From JASLQO01 sp002327525 (lineage in GTDB: Bacteria > Pseudomonadota > Gammaproteobacteria > Pseudomonadales > Azotimanducaceae), in the NCBI GenBank assembly GCA_030744435.1, contig JASLQO010000002.1, forward strand, positions 62,001 through 126,000: a DNA stretch of 64,000 bases. The letters run 5' to 3'. The notes beneath the pieces are model-generated. The model saw nothing but the letters and a program-made list of their open reading frames with translations. It was not told where the DNA came from and did no database searches. Both the position numbers and the translations under genes were made by a program. Positions within the stretch are counted from its first letter, which is position 1; each line of letters starts with the position of its first letter. Of this stretch, positions 23,049 to 32,315 are shown piece by piece.

Positions 23049-25352
23049 ATGCTGACGCTGTTACAGCACATCGTACAGGACGTTGCCGCTGCGCCATCAT
23101 TCCGCGAGGCATTGGACCTGCTGGTGCGCGACGTCAACGAGGCGCTCGGCACTGAAGTCTGTTCTGTGTACATCCGCAACGCCGAGGATTCGGGCTATCT
23201 GTTTGCCGCCAACGAAGGGCTCAACCGCGAAGCGGTCGGCAAATCCACCATGCGTCTCGGTGAGGGCCTGGTCGGTCTGGTTGGCGGACGCGCCGAACCG
23301 GTCAATCTGGAGGATGCGGTTGCGCACCCGCAGTACCACTACATGCCCGAGGTAGGGGAAGAGCCGTTTCACGCATTTCTGGGCGTACCCATCATCCACC
23401 ACCGCAGAGTGCTTGGCGTATTGGTGGTACAGCAGCGTGAGCGACGCAAGTTCGACGAAAGCGAGGAAGCCTTTCTCATCACGCTCTCGGCCCAACTCGC
23501 GACAGTGATCGCCCATGCCGAGGCCACTGGCGACGTGCAGGAGCTCACTAACGCTGAACACGAGCGAGTGGACGCACGCTTCGAGGGCCTCGCGGGTTCA
23601 CCGGGTGTGGCCGTCGGTTCGGTGGTAGTGATGCACCCGCCGGCCAACCTGGAGGCGGTACCGGACCGGCAGTGCGAGAACATTACGGTTGAACTGATCA
23701 TCTTCGACCGGGCCGTGAATTCCGTGCGCAACGACATTCGGCGCATCAGTGAGCAGTTCTCCGAGAGTTTGCCGCGGGAGGAGCTGGCGCTTTTCGATGT
23801 GTACCTGCACATGCTCGATGACGATGCGCTGACCGGTGACATCCGCGACCGCATACGCCGCGGTCAGTGGGCCCAGGGCGCGCTCAAACAGGTGATCGCG
23901 GAACACCTGCGCCGATTCCAGGACATGGAGGATGAGTATCTGCGTGAAAGGGCATCGGATGTTCGTGACCTGGGCCTGCGCGTGCTGGCTTACCTGCAGG
24001 ACATCCGCGCCAAGAAGGTACATTTTCCGAAAGACACCGTACTGGTCGGTGAAGACGTGACGCCCGGGATGTTGGCCAACATCCCCTCGGATCACCTGGC
24101 GGGCATCGTCTCGCTTGGTGGTTCGGGTAACTCTCACGTCGCAATTCTGGCACGTGCGCTGGATATTCCGGCCGTGATGGGTGCTGTGGACGTGCCGCTG
24201 TATCAGATCGAGGGTCAGCGGCTGGTCGTGGACGGTCACTACGGCGAGGTATACACGAACCCGTCGGAGAAGCTGCAGACACAATTTGCGAGCCTGGGGG
24301 AGGAAGAGCGTGAGTTCGCGGAGGAGCTCGATGAGCTGAAGCCACTGAAATGCATCACGCGTGACGGCTACCGCACTTTGCTGTGGGTGAACATCGGGCT
24401 GACCGGCGATATTTCGCGTTCGCTGGATCGCGGGGCCGAGGGAATCGGGCTGTTTCGCACCGAAGTACCCTTCATGACGCAGGACCGCTTCCCGACCGAG
24501 GAGGAGCAGCGCGTTCTGTACCGCGGGCATATGGAGGCGTTTGAACCGAGGCCGGTCACCATGCGCACGCTCGATGTTGGTGGGGACAAATCGCTGTCTT
24601 ACTTTCCGATCGCCGAGGAAAACCCGTTTCTCGGCTGGCGCGGCATCCGGGTGACGCTCGATCACCCCGAGATCTTTCTCGCCCAGGTGCGCGCCATGAT
24701 CAAAGCCAATGCGGGGCTGGATGGCTTGCTGCGGATCATGCTGCCGATGGTTTCCAGTATGGGGGAAGTGGACGATGCCATGGACCTCGTGAAGCGCGCG
24801 TACCGTGAAGTGGTGGAGGAAGGCGTGGAGGTCAAAGAACCGTCCATTGGTGTGATGGTGGAGGTTCCCTCTGCGGTCTATCAGTCACGCGAGCTGGCAA
24901 GGCGAGTTGATTTTCTGGCGGTGGGCTCCAACGACCTCACGCAATACATGCTCGCCGTCGACCGCAACAACCCGCGAGTCGCGGAGCTGTATCAGGATAC
25001 GCACCCGGCTGTGCTGAGAGCGCTGCGCGAAGTGGCACGAAACGCCCACGCGGAAGGCAAAGGTATCGGTATCTGTGGAGAGCTGGCCGGTGCACCGATT
25101 GGTGCGGTACTGCTGATGGCCATGGGTTATCAGGTGCTGTCGATGAACGCCACCAACCTGCCGAAAGTCAAGTGGGTGCTGCGCAACATCAAGCGCTCCG
25201 ACGCCCGGCGCATGGTGGCGCGCGTGCTCAAGATGGACACGGCCGAGGAGATCTCGGCCTATATGCAGAATGAACTGGTGGCGGCGGGACTGGGTCGGGT
25301 CGTGCCCAGCCACCGCGACCATCATTCCAATATCGCAGTCGCCGGTGGCTAG
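23049..25352 (+). CDS. ptsP: Nitrogen-PTS enzyme I (EI-Ntr)
   Basis: A 767-residue phosphotransferase that autophosphorylates from phosphoenolpyruvate and passes phosphate to NPr. Residues about 1-170 form a GAF sensor domain, which in this family binds glutamine or 2-oxoglutarate-related signals. Then come the HPr-binding and phospho-His domains, with the active histidine His363 in SGNSHVAILARA, and a C-terminal PEP-binding TIM barrel with RTEVPFM and GSNDLTQYMLAVDRNN. Pairing with rppH is conserved. No other pts genes are in the window, so NPr and EIIA-Ntr are encoded elsewhere. Confidence 0.96.
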   Translation: MLTLLQHIVQDVAAAPSFREALDLLVRDVNEALGTEVCSVYIRNAEDSGYLFAANEGLNREAVGKSTMRLGEGLVGLVGGRAEPVNLEDAVAHPQYHYMPEVGEEPFHAFLGVPIIHHRRVLGVLVVQQRERRKFDESEEAFLITLSAQLATVIAHAEATGDVQELTNAEHERVDARFEGLAGSPGVAVGSVVVMHPPANLEAVPDRQCENITVELIIFDRAVNSVRNDIRRISEQFSESLPREELALFDVYLHMLDDDALTGDIRDRIRRGQWAQGALKQVIAEHLRRFQDMEDEYLRERASDVRDLGLRVLAYLQDIRAKKVHFPKDTVLVGEDVTPGMLANIPSDHLAGIVSLGGSGNSHVAILARALDIPAVMGAVDVPLYQIEGQRLVVDGHYGEVYTNPSEKLQTQFASLGEEEREFAEELDELKPLKCITRDGYRTLLWVNIGLTGDISRSLDRGAEGIGLFRTEVPFMTQDRFPTEEEQRVLYRGHMEAFEPRPVTMRTLDVGGDKSLSYFPIAEENPFLGWRGIRVTLDHPEIFLAQVRAMIKANAGLDGLLRIMLPMVSSMGEVDDAMDLVKRAYREVVEEGVEVKEPSIGVMVEVPSAVYQSRELARRVDFLAVGSNDLTQYMLAVDRNNPRVAELYQDTHPAVLRALREVARNAHAEGKGIGICGELAGAPIGAVLLMAMGYQVLSMNATNLPKVKWVLRNIKRSDARRMVARVLKMDTAEEISAYMQNELVAAGLGRVVPSHRDHHSNIAVAGG

Positions 25353-25372
25353 TGTCAGGCCCCACGGCAAGG

Positions 25373-25393
25373 GCTGTTCGTGAAGCGAACAGC
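25373..25393. terminator. Perfect 8-bp hairpin between convergent genes
   Basis: GCTGTTCG (25373-25380) and CGAACAGC (25386-25393) pair perfectly around the 5-base loop TGAAG, between the ends of ptsP and the convergent SDR gene. Only TT follows on the plus strand. Confidence 0.45.
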
Positions 25394-25412
25394 TTGGCCA
25401 TCGAGCGCTTGT

Positions 25413-26195
25413 TCAGACGACCCTGGAAAGGCCGCCATCCATGTTGATGGCGCAACCGGTAATATAACTGGCTGCGTCTGAAGCCAGAAACAGTGCGAGA
25501 TTCGCACACTCTTCGGCCTCGCCCATGCGTCCCATCGGCAGCCTTTTTCCGGCCTCTGCGATAAACTCCTCCAGGGTCGCGCCATGGCCGGAAGCCTCGT
25601 GTTGCCGGCGAATCTGATCACTCTTTATGAATCCGATGAGGAGCGCATTCACCAGCACGTTGTGCGAGGCGCCTTCCGCGGACAGGACCTTGGTGAGCGC
25701 CATACCGGCTGCTCGGGTGATGCTGGTTGGGGCAGTGTTGGCGGCAGGCGCCTTGGCCGCGGTATTCAGGATGTTTATCACCCGGCCACTGCGCCGTGCC
25801 ACCATATGCGGCCAAACCGCGCGCGTCAGGCGAATGGCAGCAAACAATTTGAGATCGAGATCCGCCTGCCACTCCTCGTCGGTGATGGTCGTGAAGGGCT
25901 GAACCGCCGCTTTGCCGGCGTTGTTGACCAGGATGTCGACCTCGCCGATTGCATCGACTATGTGCTGATGCGCGGCGATCAGCTGGTGGGCATCGGCGAC
26001 ATCGCACGAGTAGATGGCTACCTGGCCGCCATGCTTTGCGATCAGCGCTTCACGTGCCTCGATGAGGGGTTGTTCGCGGCGTGCCAGCAACCCCACTCTA
26101 GCACCAGCAGCCGCGTATGCGTCGGCCATCGCGTAGCCGAGGCCGAGACTGGCGCCAGTGATCAGAGCGGTGCGGCCTTCGAGTGAGATTTCCAT
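25413..26195 (-). CDS. Short-chain dehydrogenase-like protein lacking the Ser-Tyr-Lys residues
   Basis: A 260-residue Rossmann-fold protein of the classical SDR/FabG type. Seen: the cofactor motif TGASLGLGYA (residues 14-23), NNAG (91-94) and a C-terminal ASYITGCAINMDGG segment that is normal for the family. However, at the usual active-site positions I read Asn144 in place of Ser, Thr157 in place of Tyr and Arg161 in place of Lys (PTSITRAAG). So it may bind NAD(P) but not act by the standard mechanism. I recall other SDRs with a similar PTSV-type motif, so this is probably a subfamily and not a mutation. It sits 43 bases downstream of the TANGO2-like gene on the same strand. Confidence 0.85.
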   Translation of the reverse strand: MEISLEGRTALITGASLGLGYAMADAYAAAGARVGLLARREQPLIEAREALIAKHGGQVAIYSCDVADAHQLIAAHQHIVDAIGEVDILVNNAGKAAVQPFTTITDEEWQADLDLKLFAAIRLTRAVWPHMVARRSGRVINILNTAAKAPAANTAPTSITRAAGMALTKVLSAEGASHNVLVNALLIGFIKSDQIRRQHEASGHGATLEEFIAEAGKRLPMGRMGEAEECANLALFLASDAASYITGCAINMDGGLSRVV

Positions 26196-26238
26196 GGTCC
26201 TCTCCTGGCTGTCGAAACTCCGGGAATTCGAAGATCAA

Positions 26239-26994
26239 TCAGACTCCCTGTGTGCGTTGAATGGCAGTATCCACCCGGTCGAGCGGGATCCCGCCTGCAT
26301 CGTAGCTCTGTTCGGTGAAGCGGATCGTACCCTCCTCGAACACCACCGCAGTGCTAGCGCGGGTTCCGTACTCCTCTCCCCGGATGAAACAGGGTGCGAC
26401 ACATCTTTCCATTTCGAGCGGCCGGCCGCGATGAGGCAGCTCCGCATCCGGCGGGACCTGGTCGTCGTGTAGCAGGCCGATGAGTGCGTCGGCTGTCGGG
26501 GTCGCTTCGCAGAGGGCTCTCAGTTGGCGGATCCCACGGATCACCTTCGGCCATTCGGCGCCGAGTTCGGCATTGCTGAGACCGTAGAATCCCGGGCCGA
26601 GGACACGGGTAACACCTTTGTTGGAGGTATAGACCAACTCATCATTGTCAAAGAGCAGAAGATTGAAACCCGCATAGTCGGGACCGTGCAGGTGGTGAGC
26701 GTACTCAGATGCGGGTGTCGCGGACGTCAGGAAATTCCGGGTGAGATTGCCTCGCGAGCAGGGTGCTTCCGGATCTCCGGGCTCGGTGAAATTGGTAACC
26801 GCGGCAAAACGGCCATTTTCATTGACACCGAGCCAGGTGCCGCCACCGGTTTCGTCGCGCCCGGCAAATATGCCGGGGTGATCCTTCCAGATGTGTGCGC
26901 GCCGTGCTGGCCGGGCGTAGAATTCGTCACGATTCGCAGCGACCACCAGAGTGGCGGTGGGCCCCGGCTCATAGGCGAACAGAATAAGGCACAT
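26239..26994 (-). CDS. NRDE (TANGO2-like) family protein
   Basis: A 251-residue protein starting MCLILFAYEPG, with the name-giving NRDEFYARP motif near residue 22, then AGRDETGGGTWLGVN and TNF. In the NRDE family the N-terminal Cys2 resembles that of Ntn hydrolases, but activity is unproven; the human relative TANGO2 is linked to lipid and heme handling. The ATG at 26994 is chosen because the conserved MCL start aligns there; in-frame codons upstream only add a non-conserved tail. It probably shares a transcript with the downstream SDR gene. Confidence 0.88.
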   Translation of the reverse strand: MCLILFAYEPGPTATLVVAANRDEFYARPARRAHIWKDHPGIFAGRDETGGGTWLGVNENGRFAAVTNFTEPGDPEAPCSRGNLTRNFLTSATPASEYAHHLHGPDYAGFNLLLFDNDELVYTSNKGVTRVLGPGFYGLSNAELGAEWPKVIRGIRQLRALCEATPTADALIGLLHDDQVPPDAELPHRGRPLEMERCVAPCFIRGEEYGTRASTAVVFEEGTIRFTEQSYDAGGIPLDRVDTAIQRTQGV

Positions 26995-27069
26995 TACCGA
27001 AGTAATCCCTTTAAAACGGTAGGGGAGTGTAGCCTGTAGCCCGCTGGAGGGCATATTTTAGGAGCGAGC

Positions 27070-27903
27070 GTGCACTACCCGGAGATTGATCGCATCATCT
27101 TTTCCATCGGTCCGCTGGACGTGCATTGGTACGGGCTCGCATATCTTGCCGCGTTTGCGTGCTGCTGGCTGCTCGGGCGCTGGCAGATGGAACATCGGGT
27201 TGCGGGGTGGAGTCGGGAGCAGTTGTCGGACCTTGTCTTCTACGGGGCGGCGGGAGCGGTTCTCGGTGGCCGGTTGGGGTATACGTTGTTTTATGCGACC
27301 GAGCAGCTTGTACGTGATCCCTTGTTCCTGCTGCGCATCTGGGAAGGCGGCATGTCGTTCCACGGGGGATTTATCGGGGCGCTGACGGCTTTGTGGGTGT
27401 TTGGCAGGAGGAAGAGCGGGAAAGACTCTCTGCAGGTCACCGACTTCGTAGCCCCGCTGGTGCCGATTGGCCTGGGGCTGGGACGCCTGGGGAACTTCGC
27501 CAATACCGAATTGCCGGGTCGTGCAACCGATGCCGCGTGGGGTTTGATTTACCCCTGTGCTGCGGTGCGTGATATCAATCCCGTGTGTACGGGTCATTGG
27601 GAAACGTTCGCACGTCACCCATCCTCGCTGTACCAGGCGTTCGCCGAAGGTCTGGTGCTGTTCGCATTGGTCTGGCTGGTGGCTGCGCGACCGCGGGGAG
27701 TGGGCGTGGTGTCCGGAGTCTTCGCCGTCGGGTATGGTGCCTTGCGCTTCGTCACGGAGTATTTCAGGGAACCGGACGCGCACATTGGCTATATTGCTGC
27801 AGGATGGTTCACTATGGGGCAGCTTCTGTCGCTCCCCCTGATAATCGTTGGTATCCTGCTTGTATATAGCGGACGGAAGACGGCACCCGACCCGAACGGC
27901 TGA
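27070..27903 (+). CDS. lgt: Prolipoprotein diacylglyceryl transferase
   Basis: A 277-residue inner-membrane enzyme that adds diacylglycerol to the lipobox cysteine of prolipoproteins, the first step of lipoprotein maturation. Seen: HWYGLAYLAAF, the MSFHGGFIGA segment with an essential-type His, the Lgt signature GRLGNFANTELPGR, and the C-terminal REPDAHIG. About seven membrane segments are visible. The start is GTG at 27070 with GGAG upstream. It leads the conserved lgt-thyA-folA group; a likely client, the S9 peptidase lipoprotein, is encoded 1.4 kb downstream. Confidence 0.96.
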   Translation: MHYPEIDRIIFSIGPLDVHWYGLAYLAAFACCWLLGRWQMEHRVAGWSREQLSDLVFYGAAGAVLGGRLGYTLFYATEQLVRDPLFLLRIWEGGMSFHGGFIGALTALWVFGRRKSGKDSLQVTDFVAPLVPIGLGLGRLGNFANTELPGRATDAAWGLIYPCAAVRDINPVCTGHWETFARHPSSLYQAFAEGLVLFALVWLVAARPRGVGVVSGVFAVGYGALRFVTEYFREPDAHIGYIAAGWFTMGQLLSLPLIIVGILLVYSGRKTAPDPNG

Positions 27904-27989
27904 CAAACAGTCCGACACAACTGCGTAATCAAAGCGCGGGTCGCGAGAACGTCCCCCACCTGGGGCAACCAAACCAATCAGTCAGGAAG

Positions 27990-28784
27990 ATGCAACAATA
28001 TCTCGATCTCATGCGCCACGTGCGCCATAGTGGAACTTATCGCGACGATCGTACGGGCACCGGCACGTACAGCGTGTTTGGTCACCAGATGCGCTTCGAC
28101 TTGAGCGACGGTTTTCCGCTGGTGACGACCAAGCGCGTGTTTCTCGCGGGCATCATCCACGAACTGTTGTGGTTCATGTCCGGATCGACCAACGTTCGCT
28201 ATCTGCAGGAACACGACGTTCACATCTGGGACGAATGGGCCGACGAGGATGGTGAGCTTGGACCCGTCTACGGCTCACAGTGGCGATCGTGGCCTGCACC
28301 GGACGGTTCAACCATCGATCAGATCAGCAGGGTTCTCGACGACATCCATAGAAACCCGGATTCACGCCGCCTGATCGTGAGTGCATGGAATGTGGCGGAG
28401 GTGGATCGTATGGCTTTGCCGCCGTGTCACACGCTGTTTCAGTTCTATGTCGCAGGCGGGAAGCTGTCGTGTCAGCTCTACCAGCGTAGTGCCGACATCT
28501 TTCTGGGTGTGCCTTTCAACATCGCATCGTATGCGTTGCTGACCATGATGATCGCGCAGGTGTCCGGGCTCGGGTACGGTGAGTTCGTGCATACGCTGGG
28601 CGATGCGCATCTGTATGCCAATCACATCGAACAGGCGGACCGACAGTTGGCGCGCGATCCCCTGGCGCTGCCAACCATGTGGCTCAACCCCGAAGTCAGA
28701 AGCCTGTTCGACTTCACGTTTGATGACTTTCGGCTGGATGGATACGACTACCATCCGGGCATCAGGGCGCCGATCGCGGTCTGA
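27990..28784 (+). CDS. thyA: Thymidylate synthase
   Basis: A 264-residue enzyme that methylates dUMP to dTMP using 5,10-methylenetetrahydrofolate, leaving dihydrofolate. Seen: the nucleophile Cys146 in ALPPCHTLFQFYV, RTGTGTYSVFG, the QLYQRSADIFLGVPFNIASY region and the C-terminal IRAPIAV. AGGAAG precedes the ATG. It is 23 bases before folA, which regenerates the tetrahydrofolate that it consumes. Confidence 0.98.
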   Translation: MQQYLDLMRHVRHSGTYRDDRTGTGTYSVFGHQMRFDLSDGFPLVTTKRVFLAGIIHELLWFMSGSTNVRYLQEHDVHIWDEWADEDGELGPVYGSQWRSWPAPDGSTIDQISRVLDDIHRNPDSRRLIVSAWNVAEVDRMALPPCHTLFQFYVAGGKLSCQLYQRSADIFLGVPFNIASYALLTMMIAQVSGLGYGEFVHTLGDAHLYANHIEQADRQLARDPLALPTMWLNPEVRSLFDFTFDDFRLDGYDYHPGIRAPIAV

Positions 28785-28807
28785 GGAATCAGAGGCACCT
28801 GGGCAAC

Positions 28808-29317
28808 ATGACTGACGTGGCCCTAATCTGGGCGATGAGTGAGAACGGCGTCATCGGCCGTGATAACGGATTGCCGTGGCGGCTGCATGAGGATATGCAG
28901 CATTTCATGAAGACCACGAAGGGCAAGCCGGTGATCATGGGCCGGCGCACCTTCGAGTCGATGAAAGGGCCACTCGGGGGCAGGCTCAACATCGTGATGA
29001 CTCGTGACGCAGACTACCGGCGGGAGGGCATCGTGGTAGTCGGGGAATTGGATACCGCGTTAGAGGTGGCCGCGAAGGAAGCCCGCGAGCAGTCGGTGAG
29101 TGAGGTCATGGTGATCGGTGGTGCCGCGGTATATGCCGAGGCGCTGCCGCGGGCAGATCGTCTTTACGTAACCGTCGTTCATGCGCAAATTCAGGGCGAC
29201 ACGTTCTTCCCAACCGTGGAATGGCAACGGTGGAAGGAAGTGGATCGTAAAGATCATGCGGCGGATGGCCGCAATGAACATCCGTTCAGCATCGTGGTTT
29301 ACGAACGCAGCGCCTGA
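28808..29317 (+). CDS. folA: Dihydrofolate reductase
   Basis: A 169-residue NADPH-dependent enzyme reducing dihydrofolate to tetrahydrofolate; target of trimethoprim. Seen: IWAMSENGVIGRDNGLPWRL, the catalytic Asp in LHEDMQHF, VIMGRRTFES for NADPH binding, and VIGGAAVYAEALP. It lies between thyA and an S9 peptidase gene that starts 11 bases after its stop, suggesting one transcript. Confidence 0.97.
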   Translation: MTDVALIWAMSENGVIGRDNGLPWRLHEDMQHFMKTTKGKPVIMGRRTFESMKGPLGGRLNIVMTRDADYRREGIVVVGELDTALEVAAKEAREQSVSEVMVIGGAAVYAEALPRADRLYVTVVHAQIQGDTFFPTVEWQRWKEVDRKDHAADGRNEHPFSIVVYERSA

Positions 29318-29328
29318 GGAGGTACGGC

Positions 29329-31308
29329 GTGCAGAGCAGAGCACTCATAGTGGCGATACTCCCGCTGGTCACGGTACTCGGTGGCTGCGTAGGGTCCGTA
29401 ACGGAACCAATCCCCGACGCGGAAACACCAACGCCTCTGCCGGATGGACGCTGGTCGGGCAACGTGGTCATGACAGGCACATCGGAGATACCGCAGCGTG
29501 TGACCGATCTACTTCGGCCGTTCGAAAACGTACGTTCGGTGGGAGTGTTCGGATGGGTGGGAGATGGGCTGCTAATTGGCACTCGCTTCGCCGAAACCAC
29601 CCAGGTGCATCGTGTGCGTGAACCGCTCGGAGCACGGGAGCAGGTCACCTTCTTCAGCGAACCGGTGGCCGCCGTAGCGGCCGATGGCGATGAGCGGCAT
29701 TTTCTCTATCTGAAGGATGTTGGTGGATCGGAGTTCTACCAGATCCACCGCTACGACTGGGCGAGCAGCCGCTCGATGCTGCTCAGCGACGGCCGCTCTC
29801 GATATACGGGTCTCATCTGGTCGCGTGCCGGTGATCGCTTCGGCTACAGCACGACTGAACGCAATGGCGCAAATGTCGATCTGCACCTGCAGACGCTGGA
29901 CGGGCGTTCTAAGGTGTTGCTGGAATCGGATAGTGGCAGCTGGAGCATCCTCGACTGGTCGCCGGATGACTCGCATCTGCTGGTGTACAACTACATCTCG
30001 GTCAACGAGTCGTACATCTACGAACTGGAACTCGCCACCGGCGGCCTGACGCCGCTGATAGACCGTGATCTGAAGGTGGCCGTTGGCTCTGCCGCCTATG
30101 GAGAACTGGCGGAGGTCGTTTACTTCACCTCGGACATGGGGGCCGAATTCCGGCGACTGCACCGTCTCAACACCGTCACGGGTGAACTGGAAGTGTTGAC
30201 CGGCTCGATCGCGTGGGATGTGGAGTCGTTCTGGGTATCACCGGATGGTGCGACGCTCGTGTATACCGTGAACGAGGGAGGCTATTCACGACTGAATGCA
30301 TGGCGGCTGCCGGAACGCTCGCTGATCGCACTGCCGGAGATTCCGGCCGGTATCATCGGTTTGGCGAAGTTTTCCCCAGATTCGAACAAACTCGCCTTTA
30401 CACTTGCCTCGCCGGTGGCGCCGAGCGAGGCCTACGTACTCGACCTTGAGGAGCGTCGCCTGGAGCGCTGGACGCGCAGTGAAAACGGCGGCCTGGGTGC
30501 AGAGACCGCCATAGCCCCAGAGGCCATTACCTATCCCACTTTCGATGAACACAATGGGACTACCCGCCGGATACCCGCATTTATTTATCGGCCGCAGCGA
30601 CCCGGACCGCACCCGGTGCTGATCAATATTCATGGCGGGCCCGAGTCTCAGTACCGCCCCTACTTCTCCCCGTTCACCCAATTGCTGGCGCGAGAGATGG
30701 GAGTTGCGCTGATCGCACCCAACGTGCGCGGATCACGAGGTTATGGCAAGAGCTACCTCAAACTCGACAATGGGTTCAAGCGCGAGGATTCGGTAAGAGA
30801 CATCGGCGCGCTTCTCGACTGGATCGCCGATCAGCCGGATCTCGATGAGCATCGGGTGGCTGTGCTCGGTGGATCCTATGGCGGCTATATGGTCCTCGCC
30901 TCGCTCGTGCATTATTCGAATAGGCTCGCTGCCGCCGTCGAGCGTGTGGGTATCAGCAACTTCGTCACCTTCTTGCGCAACACGCAGGCGTATCGGCGTG
31001 ATCTGCGCCGTGCGGAGTATGGCGACGAGCGGGACCTGGCGATGCACGACTTCCTGCAGTCGGCCTCTCCGCTCAATCATGTGCAGCAAATGCAGCGGCC
31101 ATTGATGATCTCTCAGGGATACAACGATCCGCGCGTACCGGCCAGCGAGAGCGCTCAGCTCGTTGCCGCTCTCGAGGATCGCGACATCCCGGCTTGGTAT
31201 CTGGTCGCCACCGACGAGGGTCACGGTTTTCGCAAGAAGCGCAATCGCGATCTGCAGACCCGGCTGACCTGGCTGTTTCTGGAGCAACATTTGATTCCGA
31301 GACGATGA
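29329..31308 (+). CDS. Prolyl oligopeptidase-family (S9) lipoprotein peptidase
   Basis: A 659-residue serine peptidase. The N-terminus is a lipoprotein signal with LGGC and Cys20 as the probable lipid attachment site, so the enzyme is likely periplasmic and membrane anchored. A beta-propeller follows (about 60-390), with repeats such as GDRFGYSTTERNG and ILDWSPDDSHLL, then an alpha/beta hydrolase domain with Ser516 in GGSYGGYMV, Asp in NDPRVP and His in DEGHGF. Family members cleave short peptides, often after proline. The start is GTG with a strong GAGGAGG site upstream. Its stop overlaps the next gene by 4 bases. Confidence 0.92.
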   Translation: MQSRALIVAILPLVTVLGGCVGSVTEPIPDAETPTPLPDGRWSGNVVMTGTSEIPQRVTDLLRPFENVRSVGVFGWVGDGLLIGTRFAETTQVHRVREPLGAREQVTFFSEPVAAVAADGDERHFLYLKDVGGSEFYQIHRYDWASSRSMLLSDGRSRYTGLIWSRAGDRFGYSTTERNGANVDLHLQTLDGRSKVLLESDSGSWSILDWSPDDSHLLVYNYISVNESYIYELELATGGLTPLIDRDLKVAVGSAAYGELAEVVYFTSDMGAEFRRLHRLNTVTGELEVLTGSIAWDVESFWVSPDGATLVYTVNEGGYSRLNAWRLPERSLIALPEIPAGIIGLAKFSPDSNKLAFTLASPVAPSEAYVLDLEERRLERWTRSENGGLGAETAIAPEAITYPTFDEHNGTTRRIPAFIYRPQRPGPHPVLINIHGGPESQYRPYFSPFTQLLAREMGVALIAPNVRGSRGYGKSYLKLDNGFKREDSVRDIGALLDWIADQPDLDEHRVAVLGGSYGGYMVLASLVHYSNRLAAAVERVGISNFVTFLRNTQAYRRDLRRAEYGDERDLAMHDFLQSASPLNHVQQMQRPLMISQGYNDPRVPASESAQLVAALEDRDIPAWYLVATDEGHGFRKKRNRDLQTRLTWLFLEQHLIPRR

Positions 31309-32315
31309 AGGTTGCCATTTGCGTAAACCCCATGTCCGGACGCGATGTAAGGCGTCTGGCGGCGCGCGCTACCAACATGACCCACGAGGCCAAGCGTGAC
31401 CTCGTAGCGCGGGCTGCGGCCGGCCTGGATGCGGTAGGCGTAGAAGACATCTACGTGATGCGCGAACCATTTCGCATCGCCGCTGCCGCGTTGGAACACA
31501 TGGCTCTGAACGCGCGTGTTCACGTGTTGGAGCAGAAACTGAAAAACGATGCGAGCGATACCGAAAGTGCGGTACGAAGGTTCTTGTCGGAGGGTTGCCG
31601 CACACTGATCTCGCTCGGGGGTGACGGGACCAATCGGGCCATCATGCGCACCCTGGTGTCGTGTGCCCGCGCGCGCGATGTCACTCTGATCCCACTGTCC
31701 ACGGGTACTAACAACGTGTTTCCGGTCATGAGTGAACCCACCGTCGCTGGCGTGGTGGCAGGGCTGGCGGCGCTCGGGATGCTCGACGATGCAACTCGGC
31801 TGCGTACCCGGGCGAAGCTCCTGCATGTGCGCAAGGGGGGTGAGATGGACGTAGGCGTCATCGATGCGGTGCTGCTGCGAGACGATCACGTTGGCAATCT
31901 ATTGCCGTTCGATCCGCAGCGTATCAGCCGTATCTTACTCACCCGGGCACTGCCAGGCGCCATCGGCATGTCACCGATCGGCGGGCTGATCGAGGTTGTG
32001 GAGCATCGTGACGACGAGGGCTTGCTGGTGGAACTCGGCGAGGGCCTGTGTGTGCGGGCACCGGTGTCTCCGGGCCTGTTTAGGGAGGTGAGCGTCCGCT
32101 CGGTGAGCCGGGTGCCTTTCGAGGTCGCGGTGCCATTTCAGGGGCCTGGCGTGCTCGCCCTCGATGGCGACCGTGATCACAAGCTGCGCGAGGGTGAGCA
32201 CGCAACCGTTACCATGAGGCGCGATGGCCCCTGGCTGTACGACATCGATGCCGTCATGCGCTGGGCGGTAGCAGCGGGTATGATGGCCGCGCCCGAGCCG
32301 AAGGACCGCCAATGA
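31305..32315 (+). CDS. ATP-NAD kinase/AcoX-like protein
   Basis: A 336-residue protein of the NAD kinase/diacylglycerol kinase superfamily. Seen: VAICVNPMSGRDVRRLA at the N-terminus, the nucleotide motif LISLGGDGTNRA and STGTNNVFP, then a C-terminal beta domain. It resembles the AcoX group that accompanies acetoin genes but no aco genes are here. The substrate could be NAD or a lipid-like molecule. The ATG at 31305 overlaps the peptidase stop (ATGA) and its own stop overlaps the fabV start in the same way, so it is translationally coupled on both sides. Confidence 0.8.
   Translation: MKVAICVNPMSGRDVRRLAARATNMTHEAKRDLVARAAAGLDAVGVEDIYVMREPFRIAAAALEHMALNARVHVLEQKLKNDASDTESAVRRFLSEGCRTLISLGGDGTNRAIMRTLVSCARARDVTLIPLSTGTNNVFPVMSEPTVAGVVAGLAALGMLDDATRLRTRAKLLHVRKGGEMDVGVIDAVLLRDDHVGNLLPFDPQRISRILLTRALPGAIGMSPIGGLIEVVEHRDDEGLLVELGEGLCVRAPVSPGLFREVSVRSVSRVPFEVAVPFQGPGVLALDGDRDHKLREGEHATVTMRRDGPWLYDIDAVMRWAVAAGMMAAPEPKDRQ

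Noticed and set aside
27058..27972. A 304-codon open frame on the minus strand
   Set aside because: It mirrors lgt, a clearly recognisable gene, and has low-complexity composition without family motifs.
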